Source: Oceanobacillus jeddahensis
GTDB lineage: Bacteria; Bacillota; Bacilli; Bacillales; Amphibacillaceae
DNA length: 64,000 bases
Direction of reading: 5' to 3'
NCBI RefSeq assembly: GCF_000750635.1
Contig: NZ_CCDM010000007.1
Coordinates: forward strand, 62,001 to 126,000
Below are positions 63,068 through 64,000 of this stretch, one piece after another (within the stretch, counting starts at the first letter, position 1; each line of letters begins with the position of its first letter). A program made the position numbers and the translations under genes. Below the pieces are notes generated by a model. That model saw only the letters and a program-made list of their open reading frames with translations. It was not told the origin of the DNA and did no database searches.

Positions 63068-64000
63068 TCATAACCTGCTTAATTCATCCATCATTGCCCG
63101 CCGGTTTTTATAAAGAGACTGCCATTCCCTCACAATTTCTTTTACCTTCTGTTCTCCTTCTGGATATTTTTTCATGTTTCTTAATAGAGCAACAATCTCC
63201 TGATATCGTCTGCGGTCTGTTGTAGGTCTTGCCATATTTTGTACAATCATTTCATATTTATTTAAAAGTTGATGAGGATATAACTTCATTAAACTTTTTT
63301 CATATGCTTGCAACGTATGGAGTGATGGGGAATCTAACACCACTTGCAGCAGACGGTCATATAACTTTTCAGATTCATACAAATCAGCAATTTCTCTACC
63401 GGGAGAAACCGCATTAAAAATGACCTCTCTTTGTACCTTCCATTCTTCCTCCGGGTAAAGCAGCTTCAATTCATTAAAAATATCTAAATTGCCCTTCTGA
63501 TATTCCAGCACTAAAGACCATAATTCCTGCTCATAAGCCCGATTGTTCCCCATCTGTTTATAGATATTTTTCAATTGCAGGCTGTAATCTCTTACAAGTC
63601 CCGAAAGACCTTTATCTGCATTTTTCCCGTCTTCAAGTAAATGAATTGCTTTATCATACGCTTTTCTGTTGATGCAGTGTTCAATATAGTATTTCCTGAC
63701 TCGATTAAATTCCAGATGTTTTTCACAATAGGCATCCATTTCAGATTCAGCTGCATTTTGTTCTTCCAGCATTTCTATATGTCTAATAGCCCATTTCCCA
63801 GCAGCATACCCTCTCGACCAGGAATCCTCTTCTTTTTTGAATTTTTGCACCTGCTGATCTGAAAATACAAGTTTCTCTGCAATAAATACATCCTCTTGAA
63901 AATTTTCAAACAGCATTTCTTCTAAATAATCTTCCATATAATCAATAACTGACCCATCTAAACTCTCCATAAACCAGCGAAACATCTTTTTCTTTAATGG
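63068..64000 (-). CDS. SWIM zinc-finger-type protein, C-terminal part (5' end outside window)
   Basis: The reading frame is open to the right edge of the window; the ATG at 63985 has no ribosome binding site and is preceded in frame by PLKKK, so the start is probably outside. About 310 residues are visible. They form a TPR-like helical tail (YDKAIHLLEDGKNADKGLSGLVRDYSLQLKNIYKQMGNNRAYEQELWSLVLEYQ) that matches the C-terminus of SWIM zinc-finger proteins of Firmicutes, ending RAMMDELSRL. The zinc finger itself is not in the window. The function of these proteins is unclear. Confidence 0.7.
   Translation of the reverse strand, partial: PLKKKMFRWFMESLDGSVIDYMEDYLEEMLFENFQEDVFIAEKLVFSDQQVQKFKKEEDSWSRGYAAGKWAIRHIEMLEEQNAAESEMDAYCEKHLEFNRVRKYYIEHCINRKAYDKAIHLLEDGKNADKGLSGLVRDYSLQLKNIYKQMGNNRAYEQELWSLVLEYQKGNLDIFNELKLLYPEEEWKVQREVIFNAVSPGREIADLYESEKLYDRLLQVVLDSPSLHTLQAYEKSLMKLYPHQLLNKYEMIVQNMARPTTDRRRYQEIVALLRNMKKYPEGEQKVKEIVREWQSLYKNRRAMMDELSRL

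Noticed and set aside
1-64000. CRISPR array, rRNA or tRNA genes, replication origin
   Set aside because: No regularly spaced repeats, no rRNA or tRNA-like sequences and no DnaA-box cluster were seen when reading the window. The only repeats are the element copies and T-boxes described.

Overview
The window looks like chromosomal DNA of a low-GC, endospore-forming member of the Bacillaceae, most like Oceanobacillus or Virgibacillus. The evidence is strong AGGAGG-type ribosome binding sites, T-box leaders before aminoacyl-tRNA synthetase and leucine genes, CotF-type spore coat genes, a YojN/YojO pair, a YlmA-type ABC ATPase, a SLAP-domain protein and cre-like sites. The genus is inferred from gene content only. 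I saw no rRNA, tRNA, CRISPR array or complete transposase gene.

Layout. 1-7.1 kb: partial RluA pseudouridine synthase, small HTH and GNAT proteins, a thermonuclease-like lipoprotein, a 2-hydroxyacid dehydrogenase and yojN-yojO. 7.2-12.6 kb: an EIIC-like membrane protein divergent from a fructose operon (fruR-fruK-fruA) whose FruA carries two almost identical EIIA domains. 12.7-17 kb: small genes (DUF2187, SLAP, an atypical response regulator, spore coat, isochorismatase, GNAT) and a deleted fosB remnant. 17-26 kb: a C2-sulfonate catabolic cluster (truncated YeiH exporter, xsc, LysR, Fe-alcohol dehydrogenase, TRAP permease and binding protein, GntR), with a shared operator-like motif and a cre site. 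26-29.3 kb: thrS behind two tandem T-boxes. 29.3-34 kb: a sarcosine/formaldehyde module (heme-binding protein, fdhA, sarcosine oxidase, divergent LysR). 34-48 kb: holin-like protein, lipid kinase, acidic lipoprotein, ABC ATPase, short UvrA paralogue with a double-MerR regulator and a coupled micro-ORF, DUF2975/XRE cassette, fused Ada and a second hydroxyacid dehydrogenase. 48-57 kb: VanZ-RDD protein, T-box-controlled leuA, GNAT, a composite repeat, a short MutS2 and a methyltransferase split by a repeat. 57-64 kb: copper P-type ATPase, D-serine dehydratase, GNAT, SDR oxidoreductase and a partial SWIM-type protein.

The most unusual signal is mobile but gene-free DNA. A family of 97-258 bp elements, each flanked by direct repeats of ATAAA, occurs five times complete or nearly so and once as an inverted fragment. 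In one copy, removing the element plus one ATAAA restores an uninterrupted methyltransferase reading frame, which defines its ends and a 5-bp target duplication. Another copy removes the 5' part of the putative sulfite exporter gene in the sulfonate cluster. Two other inverted-repeat element families are present: a 775-bp one with an 8-bp target duplication and a 116-bp relative, and a 206-bp one. Together with the fosB deletion scar they show a genome shaped by small non-autonomous elements and short-homology deletions.

How genes may work together (inference): the TRAP system imports a small sulfonate such as isethionate, the Fe-alcohol dehydrogenase makes sulfoacetaldehyde, and Xsc converts it to acetyl phosphate and sulfite. 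Sarcosine oxidase releases formaldehyde, which the neighbouring formaldehyde dehydrogenase can oxidise.
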